Assembly (NCBI GenBank): GCA_021791145.1
Contig: JAJYXE010000027.1
Coordinates: 1-59,674 of the forward strand
Reading direction: 5' to 3'
DNA: 59,674 nt
From: Actinomycetes bacterium
GTDB taxonomy: Bacteria > Actinomycetota > Acidimicrobiia > Acidimicrobiales > RAAP-2
Shown: positions 1-8,229 of the stretch, piece after piece
Layout: each line of letters starts with the position of its first letter
How positions within the stretch are numbered: position 1 is the stretch's first letter
Notes under the pieces: generated by a model
The model's database searches: none
The model's input: the letters and a program-made list of their open reading frames with translations, nothing else
Told to the model about the DNA's origin: nothing
Translations under genes and position numbers: made by a program

Positions 1-156
1 GAGCGCGAGGGAGCAGGGGGCCGAGCCTCGCGCCCCAAAGCCCGCGCGGCGGCCCTCCCCGGTCGCCCCAAGCCCCCCGGTCGCCCCGCGCCCCCCGGTC
101 GCTCCGGCCCGCCCGCGCCGCCCCCGCCTCCCGAGCAGGGCCGGGCCGGCCGGTAG
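1..156 (+). CDS. C-terminal tail of an upstream gene cut by the window edge
   Basis: Frame 1 is open from the first base to a TAG at 154-156, which lies 11 nt before the aroH start. The 51 visible residues are rich in Arg, Pro, Gly and Ala and contain the repeat GRPKPP-GRPAPP-GRSGPP. This is a low-complexity basic tail, not a folded domain. Such tails are typical of RluB-type pseudouridine synthases, which often precede aroH/tyrA in actinobacteria, so rluB is a reasonable guess. Nothing in the visible part proves it. The tight spacing suggests the same operon as aroH. Confidence 0.5.
   Translation, partial: EREGAGGRASRPKARAAALPGRPKPPGRPAPPGRSGPPAPPPPPEQGRAGR
61..114 (+). repeat. 18-bp tandem repeat, three units
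   Basis: Units start at 61, 79 and 97 and share GGTCGCCCC. The third unit is diverged. The period is six codons and stays in phase with the open frame of the partial upstream gene. Confidence 0.75.
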
Positions 157-167
157 CATTCCGCCCC

Positions 168-536
168 ATGCCAGGGCACGTCCGCGCGCTTCGCGGCGCG
201 ACCACCGTCGGAGAGGACACCGAGGAGCAGGTGACCGCGCGGGTCCAAGAGCTCCTCGGAGAGCTCCTGGCGCGAAACGGCCTGGGGCTCGACGACGTGA
301 TCAGCGCGATCTTCACGGCGACCGCCGACGTGGTCTCGATGTTCCCCGCGACCGCCGCACGCGGCATCGGCTTCGGGGCGGTGCCGCTCCTGTGCGCCTC
401 GGAGATCCCGGTCCCCGGCTCCATGCCGCGCTGCATCCGGGTGCTCATGCACGTGAGCACCGAGCGGCCTCCCGCAGACCTCCGCCACGTCTACCTCCAC
501 GGCGCCCAGGTGCTGCGCGATGACCTCCCCGTCTGA
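168..536 (+). CDS. aroH: Chorismate mutase, AroH class
   Basis: This gene encodes a monofunctional chorismate mutase, which rearranges chorismate to prephenate in the cytosol on the way to Phe and Tyr. The 122-aa length matches the AroH (Bacillus subtilis type) trimeric fold. The N-terminus has the family pattern VRALRGATTV followed by an acidic 'EDTEEQ' stretch. The middle has CASEIPVPG, and the end has CIRVLMHV and RHVYLHGAQVLR, which carry the conserved Arg, Cys, Glu and Tyr positions of the active site. The ATG at 168 fits the family start. The 3' end overlaps tyrA by 17 bp, so the product of this enzyme feeds directly into the next gene product. Confidence 0.93.
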   Translation: MPGHVRALRGATTVGEDTEEQVTARVQELLGELLARNGLGLDDVISAIFTATADVVSMFPATAARGIGFGAVPLLCASEIPVPGSMPRCIRVLMHVSTERPPADLRHVYLHGAQVLRDDLPV

Positions 537-1692
537 GCCGCCCGGGACCGGCGGCGGGGAGCGCCCTCCGTCCGGGACCGGCGGCGGGGAGCGCCCTCGG
601 CCCGGGACCGGCGGCGAGGAGCGCGCCGGGCGGGCCCTCGTCGTGGGGACCGGGCTCATCGGAGGCTCCCTCGGCCTCGCGCTCCGGAGCCGGGGGTGGG
701 TGGTGCACGGCCACGACGCCGATCGCGCCCGCGCCGAGTCCGCCCTCGCGCGCGGCGCACTGGACGAGGTGGGAGACGACCCCGAGGCGACGGTCGCCTT
801 CGTGGCGACGCCCTCCTCGGCCGTGGCGGGGATCGCTCGGTCGCTCCTCTCGGACCCCTCTCGCCGGGCGGACCTCGTCGTCACCGACGTGAGCGGGGTG
901 AAGGCGGCGGTCGTCGGCGCGGTCGGCCATCCGCGCTTCGTGGGCGGCCACCCGATGGCGGGCTCCGAGCAGGTGGGCCTCGACGGCGCGGACCCCGACC
1001 TGTTCACCGGGGCCCTGTGGGTGCTCACCCCGACGCCCGAGACGGACCTCGGCGCCTTTGCGCGGGTGCGCGGCGTCGTGGCCGGCCTTGGGTCGGACGT
1101 GGTCGCGCTGAGCCCCGCCGACCACGACCGGCTGGTGGCGGTCGTCTCCCACGTCCCGCACCTCGTCGCCGCCACCCTCATGAACGCGGCGGCCGACACC
1201 GCCGCCCAGGACGCGGTGCTGCTCCGGCTCGCAGCGGGGGGCTTTCGCGACATGACCCGGGTCGCGGCGGGCCACCCGGGGATCTGGCCCGACGTGTGCG
1301 CCGACAACGCGCAGGCGATCGAGGCCGCGCTCGACCGCGTGATCGCCGACCTCGCCGCCATGCGCGACCGGGTGCGCGCGGCGGACCGCGGCGGTGTCTA
1401 CGACGCGCTCGAGCGCGCGAGCAGGGCGCGCCGGCACCTCCCGGCCCGTGGTGCGCGGCCCGAGGCGCTGACCGAGGTGCGTGTGCCGGTCCCCGACCGA
1501 GAGGGAGTCCTCGCGGAGCTTACGAGCGTGGCGGGCGATCTCGGGATCAACATCTACGACATCGAGATCGCGCACTCCGCGGAGGGCCCGCGCGGCGTGC
1601 TCCTCCTCGTGGTCGACGCCGCGGACGCCGGGAAGCTGCGCGACGCGGTCGGCCGGCACGGCTACCGCGCGACCGCGCAGGCGATCTCGTGA
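520..1692 (+). CDS. tyrA: Prephenate dehydrogenase with C-terminal ACT domain
   Basis: TyrA oxidises prephenate to 4-hydroxyphenylpyruvate with NAD(P). After a 30-residue repetitive N-terminus the Rossmann motif VVGTGLIGGSLGLAL appears at about residues 41-55. The prephenate-binding segment FVGGHPMAGSEQ is near residue 145. A C-terminal ACT domain (about residues 315-385, VPVPDREGVLAELTSVAGDL) suggests allosteric feedback by an aromatic amino acid. The start at 520 lies inside aroH, and the stop overlaps the GTG start of aroA by 4 bp, so the three genes appear translationally coupled. The Gly/Pro/Arg repeat at the N-terminus is unusual and is probably disordered. Confidence 0.93.
   Translation: MTSPSEPPGTGGGERPPSGTGGGERPRPGTGGEERAGRALVVGTGLIGGSLGLALRSRGWVVHGHDADRARAESALARGALDEVGDDPEATVAFVATPSSAVAGIARSLLSDPSRRADLVVTDVSGVKAAVVGAVGHPRFVGGHPMAGSEQVGLDGADPDLFTGALWVLTPTPETDLGAFARVRGVVAGLGSDVVALSPADHDRLVAVVSHVPHLVAATLMNAAADTAAQDAVLLRLAAGGFRDMTRVAAGHPGIWPDVCADNAQAIEAALDRVIADLAAMRDRVRAADRGGVYDALERASRARRHLPARGARPEALTEVRVPVPDREGVLAELTSVAGDLGINIYDIEIAHSAEGPRGVLLLVVDAADAGKLRDAVGRHGYRATAQAIS
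541..630 (+). repeat. 30-bp tandem repeat in tyrA, three units
   Basis: Units at 541, 571 and 601 share CGGGACCGGCGGCG and encode a ten-residue unit of the form PGTGGGERPP. The first two copies are nearly identical, which suggests recent expansion. Confidence 0.9.
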
Positions 1693-3671
1693 GCCCGCCC
1701 CGGCCGCCGGCCCGGCGCACGCCGGCGGTGCCCGAGACGGTGTTCGTCTCGGGCGGCGCGCCGCTCGGCGGCGAGCTCACCGTGCCCGGCGACAAGTCGA
1801 TCTCGCACCGCGCCTTCCTCATCGGCGCGGTCTGCGAAGGCACGACGCTCGTGCACGGCGCCTCCGACGGCGACGACGTCCGCCGGACCCTCGCGGCGGT
1901 CCGCGCGCTCGGCGCCGAGGTCCACGACGACGGCGAGGTCGTGACCGTGACCGGCGGGCGCGGCATACTGCGCGCACCTCGTGCGCCGATCGACTGCGGC
2001 AACTCGGGCACCGGCATGCGGCTCCTCGCGGGGCTCGCGTCCGGGATCGACGGGGAGACCGTCCTCACCGGCGACGCGTCGCTCTCCGCCCGGCCGATGG
2101 ACCGGATCGCGTCGCCGCTCGCGGCGATGGGTGCGGGTGTGGCGGGGCGGGGGCCGAGTTGCCTGCCGCCGCTCAGGGTGAAGGGCGGGAGGCTGCACGG
2201 GATCGAGTGGACCCCCGAGGTGGCGAGCGCGCAGGTGAAGTCGGCCGTGCTCCTGGCGGGGCTGTTCGCAGAGGGGGAGACCGTCGTGCACGAGCCGGTC
2301 CGCACGCGCCCGCACACCGAAGAGCTCCTCGCGCTCGCCGGCGCCAAGATCGAGGTCGAGGTCGCCGCAGATGGCCCGGGCGCGACCGTCCGGCTCTCAA
2401 GCGGCACGCCGCTCGCCCCGCTCGACCTCGTGGTCCCTGGCGACCCGTCGCAGGCCGCCTTCTGGGTGGTCGCCGCGTGCGTGACCCCGAACAGCGCGCT
2501 GCGGATCCGCCACGTCTACGCGGGAGAGACCCGCACCGGCTACCTCGGAGTCCTGCGCCGCATGGGGGCCCTCGTCGAGCTGGCGCCGGTCGGCACACAG
2601 CCAGGGGCGCAGCCCCACGAGGGAGCCGGGCCGACGGCCGACGTCTCGGCGCGCACCTCTGCGCTCGCCGCCACGGTCGTCGAGGCCGCCGAGATCCCCT
2701 CGCTCGACGAGGTGCCGGCGCTCGCGGTCGGCGCCGCGTGCGCCGAGGGGACCACGCGCTTCGTCGGGATGGGGGAGCTGCGGGTGAAGGAGAGCGACCG
2801 GCTCGAGGCCTGCGCCCGGCTCGTGCGCGCGACGGGGGCCGGCGCGGCCGTCGAGGGGGACGACCTGGTCGTCGAGGGCGTCGGCGCCGCGGGCCGCCTC
2901 TCCCACTTCCGCTTCGACGCCGAGGGGGACCACCGGATGGCGATGGCCGCGGCGGTCGCGGCGCTGGCGGCGGGCCCGGGGGAGAGCCGGATCGACGGCT
3001 TCGGCGGCGTGGCCACGAGCTACCCGGGGTTTCTCGGCGACCTGCGCCACGTGGGGGGCCGGGCCCGCGTCTGGCTCGTCGCCATCGACGGCCCGGCTGG
3101 CTCGGGGAAGTCCACGGTGTCGCAGGGGATCGCCGAGCGGCTCGGCCTCGAACGGCTCGACACCGGCGCCATGTACCGGGCGGTCGCCTGGGCGGCGCTC
3201 GCACGCGGGATCGACCCCGCCGACGCGCCCGCGGTCGGCGAGCTCGCGCACACAGCCGCCATCGATCCCGGACCGCCCGACGTGGTGATCGACGGCGAGG
3301 TCGTGACCGGCGCCATCCGCACCCCCGAGGTCAACCGCGCGGTCTCCGCCGTCGCGGCCAACCCCTCGGTGCGCAAGGCGCTCGTCGAGCGCCAGCGGGC
3401 GTGGGCGGCCGCACACGGCGGCGGCGTGGTCGAAGGGCGCGACATCGGGACGGTGGTCTTCCCGGATGCCGACCTCAAGGTCTTCCTCACCGCCGCCCCC
3501 GAGGAGCGCGCGCGCCGGCGGCGCGACGAGGAAGGGCTCGCGCGCCGAGACGAGCTCGACTCCACCCGCTCGGCGTCCCCGCTCGCCCGCGCCGAGGACG
3601 CGAGGCTCGTCGACACGACCGGGCGCAGCGTGGACGACGTGATTGACGAGATCCTCGGGTGGATCCGATGA
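1689..3671 (+). CDS. aroA-cmk: Fused EPSP synthase (AroA) and cytidylate kinase (Cmk)
   Basis: A single 660-codon frame covers two enzymes. Residues about 20-450 are 3-phosphoshikimate 1-carboxyvinyltransferase, with GDKSISHRAF, CGNSGTGMRLL and RVKESDRLEA. From about residue 460 a cytidylate kinase begins with the P-loop IDGPAGSGKSTVS, then DTGAMYRAV and EGRDIGTVVFPDADLKVFLT. The GTG at 1689 overlaps the tyrA stop (GTGA) and is the first start after it. No stop codon lies between the two halves. An internal GTG at 3051 could in principle give a free kinase. AroA acts in the shikimate pathway and Cmk phosphorylates CMP and dCMP, so the fusion reflects gene-order coupling more than a shared pathway. 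AroA-Cmk fusions are known in some proteobacteria. Confidence 0.93.
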   Translation: MSPPRPPARRTPAVPETVFVSGGAPLGGELTVPGDKSISHRAFLIGAVCEGTTLVHGASDGDDVRRTLAAVRALGAEVHDDGEVVTVTGGRGILRAPRAPIDCGNSGTGMRLLAGLASGIDGETVLTGDASLSARPMDRIASPLAAMGAGVAGRGPSCLPPLRVKGGRLHGIEWTPEVASAQVKSAVLLAGLFAEGETVVHEPVRTRPHTEELLALAGAKIEVEVAADGPGATVRLSSGTPLAPLDLVVPGDPSQAAFWVVAACVTPNSALRIRHVYAGETRTGYLGVLRRMGALVELAPVGTQPGAQPHEGAGPTADVSARTSALAATVVEAAEIPSLDEVPALAVGAACAEGTTRFVGMGELRVKESDRLEACARLVRATGAGAAVEGDDLVVEGVGAAGRLSHFRFDAEGDHRMAMAAAVAALAAGPGESRIDGFGGVATSYPGFLGDLRHVGGRARVWLVAIDGPAGSGKSTVSQGIAERLGLERLDTGAMYRAVAWAALARGIDPADAPAVGELAHTAAIDPGPPDVVIDGEVVTGAIRTPEVNRAVSAVAANPSVRKALVERQRAWAAAHGGGVVEGRDIGTVVFPDADLKVFLTAAPEERARRRRDEEGLARRDELDSTRSASPLARAEDARLVDTTGRSVDDVIDEILGWIR

Positions 3672-4441
3672 GCGCGGCGCCGGAGGGCGCCGGGCGGGAG
3701 GGCGCCGCGAAAGAGGGCGCCGGGCGGGAAGGCGCCGGGCGGGAGGCCGCTAGGCCGGAGGGTGCCGCGCGGGAGTTCCCGTTCGCGCTCGACACGCGCC
3801 GGACCCTTCCCTACCTGCTCGCGCGCCTCGTCTTCACGACGATCGTGGGGGGGTGGTTTCGCCCGATCGTGACCGGGCGAGACCACGTCCCGCTCGAGGG
3901 CCCCGCGATCATCGCCCCGGTCCACCGCTCCTTCGCCGACTTCGCGTTCTCGGCCTTCCTCACCCGGCGCAAGCTCTTCTTCATGGCCAAGGACGAGCTG
4001 TGGCGCAGCCGCGCGCTCGGCAGGCTCCTCGCCGCCCTCGGCGCCTTCCCGGTCCACCGCGAGGCGGCCGACCGCGAAGCGCTCCGGCGCGCCCAGGAGG
4101 TGCTCTGCCGCGGCCAGCTGCTCGTGCTCTTCCCCGAGGGCACCCGGCGGTCGGGCGAGACCGTCGCCGAGCTCCACGAGGGCGCCGCGTTCCTGGCGGC
4201 GCGGACCGGCGCGCCGATCGTGCCGGTCGGGATTGGCGGCTCGGACGTCTCGATGCCCAAGGGGCGGCGCATCCCCAAGCGGCTGCGGATCAGGGTCGTG
4301 GTCGGCGAGCCCATCCCCCCGCCGGCCCGCTCGGCCCACGGACGCGTGCCGCGCAGCCACCTGCACGCGACGACCGAGGCGCTGCGCGCGGCGATCCAGG
4401 CCGTCTACGACGAGGCACGCGGGGACTTCGAGCAGGGCTGA
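3668..4441 (+). CDS. plsC: 1-acyl-sn-glycerol-3-phosphate acyltransferase (PlsC family)
   Basis: This is a membrane-associated acyltransferase of phospholipid synthesis that acylates lysophosphatidate or a related acceptor. The catalytic H-x4-D motif is HRSFAD near residue 86, and the glycerol-phosphate binding motif FPEGTRRSGE is near residue 155. The ATG at 3668 overlaps the aroA-cmk stop (ATGA). A GTG nine bases upstream is in frame but less likely. The first 37 residues are a six-fold EGAGR-like repeat and not part of the enzyme fold. The gene ends the coupled string that begins at aroH. Confidence 0.88.
   Translation: MSAAPEGAGREGAAKEGAGREGAGREAARPEGAAREFPFALDTRRTLPYLLARLVFTTIVGGWFRPIVTGRDHVPLEGPAIIAPVHRSFADFAFSAFLTRRKLFFMAKDELWRSRALGRLLAALGAFPVHREAADREALRRAQEVLCRGQLLVLFPEGTRRSGETVAELHEGAAFLAARTGAPIVPVGIGGSDVSMPKGRRIPKRLRIRVVVGEPIPPPARSAHGRVPRSHLHATTEALRAAIQAVYDEARGDFEQG
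3683..3772 (+). repeat. 15-bp tandem repeat in plsC, six units
   Basis: Six consecutive 15-bp units begin GAGGGCGCC or a close variant and encode E-G-A-(G/A)-(R/K). The unit is five codons, so changes in copy number preserve the reading frame. Confidence 0.9.
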
Positions 4442-4445
4442 CAGC

Positions 4446-4530
4446 GGCGGTGCCGCAGCCGCACTGCTGCACCTGCACTGCCGCAGCCGCACGGCCGCAG
4501 CCGCAGTGCCGCAGGCGCACGGCCGCGCGG
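4446..4530 (+). repeat. Degenerate GCCGCA-rich repeat after plsC
   Basis: The sequence directly after the plsC stop is built from imperfect copies of TGCCGCAGCCGCA. No gene is supported here. It resembles the other short repeats at gene ends in this window. Confidence 0.6.
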
Positions 4531-4634
4531 ACGGCGCCCGTCGGGCGTCGGAGACGCCAACGAGCGGGGCGCCGTGCCGGCGACCGCACGCCCCGGCCCC
4601 GAGAGCACCGCAACGTTGCCGGCCGCACTCGACT

Positions 4635-4664
4635 GTAACAGGAATGGCATCTGAACGTTATACT
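4635..4664 (+). promoter_or_regulatory. Candidate promoter for the secreted protein gene at 5071
   Basis: A -10-like TATACT (4659-4664) is preceded after 18 nt by GTAACA (4635-4640), which matches TTGACA at four of six positions. This AT-rich patch stands out in a GC-rich region. If it is used, the transcript would have a leader of about 400 nt with at least two hairpins. Confidence 0.35.
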
Positions 4665-4705
4665 TTCGCAACATCGCGTGGGTAGTTCCACTGCGATCCG
4701 GAGGG

Positions 4706-4750
4706 GGGCCGCTCCTGTATCCCCATCCCCATCCCCTACAGGAGCGGTCC
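4706..4750 (+). other. Strong 14-bp hairpin with a pyrimidine loop in the leader
   Basis: The left arm 4706-4719 (ends GCTCCTGTA) pairs with 4737-4750 (starts TACAGGAGC), with one G-U pair. The 17-nt loop is made of three CCCCAT-like units. There is no T-run, so a regulatory RNA structure or protein-binding stem is as likely as a terminator. The stretch from 4751 to 5070 shows no gene. Confidence 0.6.
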
Positions 4751-5070
4751 CGCCGGGCCTTCCTCGCCTGCGCGCTTGCGCGGGCCGTGCTCGCCCCCGT
4801 GCGCGCCCCGCATCGAGACTGCTGACGTGCGCTTCGGCTCCGTTCGTGAAGAGCTCAATGCCGCCGGCAGGCACGGTGACCGATGACCGTTTTCCCTCGA
4901 CCGGTCCGGGGTACTAGAACTGCCGCCAGTAGCGAGAGGAGCGGAGGGCGGAGGACAGTGGGGGGACCGAGATGCGGAGGGATTCTCGTCGTGACATCCC
5001 GGCGCGCGCGGTCTGACCGGTCGTCGTCACCCGACCTCGTGAGGCACATCACCACCACAGAAGGAAGGGG

Positions 5071-7188
5071 ATGTCGATGAAGCGAAGGATCGGAGGCCTG
5101 ATCGGCGGTGCTGCCGCGCTGGGCCTCGTCTTGCTCGGCCTGCCTGGCGCCACGGCCCAGGCGGCCTCACCGCACAAGCCCGCACGCGGGCCGGCACCGG
5201 GCTACACGTTCACGGTGACAAACACGGGCACAAACGTGCTCTCCCTTGGCACCTCCTCGTTTTTGAAAACAGAGACGGCGACGGGAACACACGCGACAGG
5301 CACGGGGACACATGGTCTGACGGCGTCCTCGCGCATCCCCGCGGGACACGTGCCAGATATCGGGACGGGCGAGAACGTCGCGGGCGCGCCGGGACCCCGC
5401 GGGAAGGGGCGTCAGCCAAAGCCGAGTGCAGCCGCGATCAAGGCGGTCACGACCGCAGCGACGACCAAGACAGTCTCTGCCCAAGTGACAACTTCGGCGA
5501 ACCCCAGCCTCGCCTCGACGGCGGGCATCGACGCCTACGCCGAGGGGGTGTTGCACCCGGTGACCGTCACAGGAGTGGCACAGCCGCTTCCGGGAGTCGA
5601 CGTGGAGCCGCCGGACCAGGGACTCTGCTCGAACGGCACAAAGGTCATGGAGGTGAACAACGAGGTCATGCAGGTCTTCACAGCGAAGAACCTGAAGGCG
5701 CTGGGCGGGAACGGCATGGCCCTGGAGCGGCTCTTCAAGACCCCGGAGATCTTCGGCGGGACAGGCCACTCCGGCATCAACGTCCAAGGTGACCCGCGCT
5801 GCTTCTACGACCCCGCAAGTGGCCGGTGGTTCGCGTCCCAGATCTGGCTCGACGAGTCGGGTCTGGTCACACAGTACGGCTGGGCGGGTGTCTTCGTCGC
5901 AGTGAGTGAGACCGCCACACCGATGGGGAGATGGTACGTGTTCTTCATCCCCGACATGAGCGATGCGAAGGCAACGACAACCTGTAACAACCTTCCCTTC
6001 ACAACACTCCCGGGCGTGAAGAAGAAGCACGGGCGGGCCAATCCTTGCTTCGGCGACCAACCGCTGCTCGGCGTGAACGGCAACAGCGTGTACATCTCGA
6101 CCAACGAGTACTCGATCTACTCGGGCACCCTCGGTGGTGCCGCGAACGTGTACTTCTTGAGCAAGTCGGACCTGGTGAAGGGCGAGGCGTCGCCGATCTT
6201 CTGGGCGCACCCCGGTGACACCGTTGCACGTCCCGGCGCACCAGCGACACACACAGCGCTCCACTACCCGTGGTACTCCATCGTGCCGGCTGTCTCTGCG
6301 GGGACATACGTGTCGACAAACACAGGCACGCTGTACGGGCTCTCCAACGTGACATTCACGACAACGGGGGGGACCCAAGGCGCCGTGTGGCAGTTCACCA
6401 ACACCGCCGCAGTGACAGGGTTGGCACCCCACATCACAGGCTCGGTCGCCGTGGTGACAACGGTCGCCTACTCTGAGCCGGGACTTGCGACCCAGAAGGC
6501 AGGGCCAGTCCCGCTGGGGCACTTCTGGCGCCTGCTCGCGGATGCCACGACAGCGAAGCACCCCTACTCGACAACTAAGCCCATGCCCGAGGGGAAGATC
6601 GCGACCAACACAGACCGGGTGACGACCGCGGCCTATGACCCGGCCACCGGTGCGGTGTGGGCTGGGATCAACACCGCAGTCACACATACGACACAGACCG
6701 GCATCGCGTGGTTCTCTGGAGTTCCGCGCGGCGTGGGGGCAACACTGAAGGTGTCGACAGTGACCTCGGGGGTCCTCTCCGCGACGACAGGCGCGAACGT
6801 GTTCTTCCCGTCGATCACCTTCACGTCGAGTGGGAAGGGCTTGATGGACTACGCCCTGACGGGGACCACATACTTCCCGAGCACCGCGTACTCGCTCTTG
6901 ACAGGCACAATGCCGACAGGGATCCACGTGGCGCGGATGGGTGCTGGCCCGGAGGACGGCTTCACGGAGTACCAGTACGAGACAACCCCGACAGCGGCCT
7001 TCTACCGGCCGCGTTGGGGCGACTACTCGACGGCGCTCGCTGCGGGGACAACGTTCTTCTTCGCGAGCGAGATGATCAACCAGAGCTGCAGCCCGGGGAC
7101 GTTCGGCACAACATTCACCTGCGGCGGGACCCGCGACCGGACAGCCAACTGGGGCACGAGCGTGAACATGCTCCCAGCCACAGGCTGA
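5071..7188 (+). CDS. Large secreted protein of unknown function, possibly beta-propeller-like
   Basis: The 705-aa product begins with a Sec signal peptide: MSMKRR, a hydrophobic run, and a likely cut after GATAQAA. A second ATG at 5077 lies nine bases from AAGGAAGGGG and is an alternative start. After a disordered Thr/Ala-rich stretch (residues about 40-160) the protein becomes ordered. Segments such as DPRCFYDPASGRWFASQIW and CFGDQPLLGVNGNSVYIST suggest repeated beta-sheet blades. I do not recognise a named family and see no catalytic motif. Threonine codons are strongly biased to ACA (for example 8 of 16 in 6300-6535). The gene separates plsC from ispH and has its own promoter and terminator. 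Confidence 0.85.
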   Translation: MSMKRRIGGLIGGAAALGLVLLGLPGATAQAASPHKPARGPAPGYTFTVTNTGTNVLSLGTSSFLKTETATGTHATGTGTHGLTASSRIPAGHVPDIGTGENVAGAPGPRGKGRQPKPSAAAIKAVTTAATTKTVSAQVTTSANPSLASTAGIDAYAEGVLHPVTVTGVAQPLPGVDVEPPDQGLCSNGTKVMEVNNEVMQVFTAKNLKALGGNGMALERLFKTPEIFGGTGHSGINVQGDPRCFYDPASGRWFASQIWLDESGLVTQYGWAGVFVAVSETATPMGRWYVFFIPDMSDAKATTTCNNLPFTTLPGVKKKHGRANPCFGDQPLLGVNGNSVYISTNEYSIYSGTLGGAANVYFLSKSDLVKGEASPIFWAHPGDTVARPGAPATHTALHYPWYSIVPAVSAGTYVSTNTGTLYGLSNVTFTTTGGTQGAVWQFTNTAAVTGLAPHITGSVAVVTTVAYSEPGLATQKAGPVPLGHFWRLLADATTAKHPYSTTKPMPEGKIATNTDRVTTAAYDPATGAVWAGINTAVTHTTQTGIAWFSGVPRGVGATLKVSTVTSGVLSATTGANVFFPSITFTSSGKGLMDYALTGTTYFPSTAYSLLTGTMPTGIHVARMGAGPEDGFTEYQYETTPTAAFYRPRWGDYSTALAAGTTFFFASEMINQSCSPGTFGTTFTCGGTRDRTANWGTSVNMLPATG

Positions 7189-7212
7189 GCGCCACGCAGC
7201 ACGAGGCCCTGC

Positions 7213-7244
7213 CAGAGGGGGGCGGCTCCGGCCGCCCCCCTCTG
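7213..7244. terminator. Perfect 14-bp stem-loop between convergent genes
   Basis: The left arm 7213-7226 (CAGAGGGGGGCGGC) and right arm 7231-7244 are perfectly complementary around a TCCG tetraloop. It lies 24 nt after the stop of the secreted protein gene and faces the convergent glycosyltransferase, so it could terminate both transcripts. No U-tract follows, which is usual in high-GC actinobacteria. Confidence 0.8.
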
Positions 7245-7317
7245 CGCGTGTGGGCGCAGGACGCGTCGTCGCGAGCGGGAGCGGCCGCGCCGGCCGGGGC
7301 CGCCTGGACCGCGCGAA

Positions 7318-8151
7318 TCAGTGCCTGGAGCGTCCGAGGCTCGCCAGGCTCTTCTGCTCGCGCCGCCAGGTCCTGAGGATCACCGCTGCGTAGCGGAAGC
7401 CGTAGATCCAGTTGGCGCCCTTCTTGGAGGTGCCCGAGAGGCGCTCGTGCCAGACGGTCGGCCGCTCGGTCACCCGCCAGCCGCGGCTCATCGCGGTGAT
7501 GAGCAGCTCGGCGGTCTGGTACTGGTCCTGCTCGAGGCGCGAAGCGATGTCGGCGAGCATCGTGACCCGGAGCGCCCGGTAGCCGTTGGAGGTGTCGGTG
7601 AGCCTCGAGCCCATGAGGAGGTTCATGAGCCAGGAGAACCACCGTACGCCGAGCTTGCGGTAGCTGTCCGCGGTCTCGTCCACCCCGAGGCGCCGGGACG
7701 CGACCACGAAGTCCGCCTCGTCGTCGACGAGCGGCTGGAGCATGGTCTCCATCTCTGCGGGGTCGTTCTGCCCGTCGGCGTCGAGGGTGACCACGTAGCG
7801 GGCGCCGCCCGTGACGCACAGGTCGTAGCCGACGCGCAGCGCCACCCCGTGGCCGAGGTTGGTCGGGAAGACGAAGGTGACCGCGCCGGCCTCCTGGGCG
7901 ACCCGGTCGGTCGCGTCCTCCCCGCCGTCGACCACGACGAGCGGGGTCACCTCGAGGCCGCAGGCCTCGGCAGGGATCTTGGCGAGCACCGCGCCGAGGT
8001 TCGCCTCCTCCTCGTAGGCGCAGACGAGCGCGACGACGGGCGAGAGGGAGAGGTCCGGGTAGCGGGCCTCGAAGTCCTTGCGGCCCACGTCGATCGCCAG
8101 GCGCTGGAGCGCGACGAGGCGCGAGCGGCGGCCGTCCGAGACACTGGACAT
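7318..8151 (-). CDS. Family 2 glycosyltransferase (polyprenyl-phosphate sugar transferase type)
   Basis: The 277-aa protein has a GT-A fold start (VVALVCAYEEEANLGAVLAK, about residues 39-58), a VVVDGGEDAT segment, and the metal-binding DADGQND near residue 122. The helix-rich second half contains TDTSNGYRAL. This layout matches soluble dolichol-phosphate-mannose-synthase-like enzymes that move a nucleotide sugar onto a lipid carrier at the cytosolic membrane face. No transmembrane tail is seen. The ATG at 8151 is preceded by AAGGAGGGAGG. The gene lies 78 bp downstream of ispH on the same strand, so the two may be co-transcribed. Its product could serve glycosylation of the many surface proteins nearby, but that is inference. 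Confidence 0.85.
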   Translation of the reverse strand: MSSVSDGRRSRLVALQRLAIDVGRKDFEARYPDLSLSPVVALVCAYEEEANLGAVLAKIPAEACGLEVTPLVVVDGGEDATDRVAQEAGAVTFVFPTNLGHGVALRVGYDLCVTGGARYVVTLDADGQNDPAEMETMLQPLVDDEADFVVASRRLGVDETADSYRKLGVRWFSWLMNLLMGSRLTDTSNGYRALRVTMLADIASRLEQDQYQTAELLITAMSRGWRVTERPTVWHERLSGTSKKGANWIYGFRYAAVILRTWRREQKSLASLGRSRH

Positions 8152-8229
8152 GTCGGGGGTCCTCCCTCCTTCGTCAGGTGAGCAGGGGTGTGGGCGGAGC
8201 CGGAGCGGGGGTGGAGCGACGGCCGGGGC

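Noticed and set aside
445..1659. Long minus-strand frame opposite tyrA
   Set aside because: It is Arg/Gly/Asp-rich without motifs and lies fully opposite a gene with clear TyrA motifs, an effect of high GC.
5167..6927. 586-codon minus-strand frame opposite the secreted protein
   Set aside because: It has no domain or signal and reflects absence of stops in GC-rich antisense sequence.
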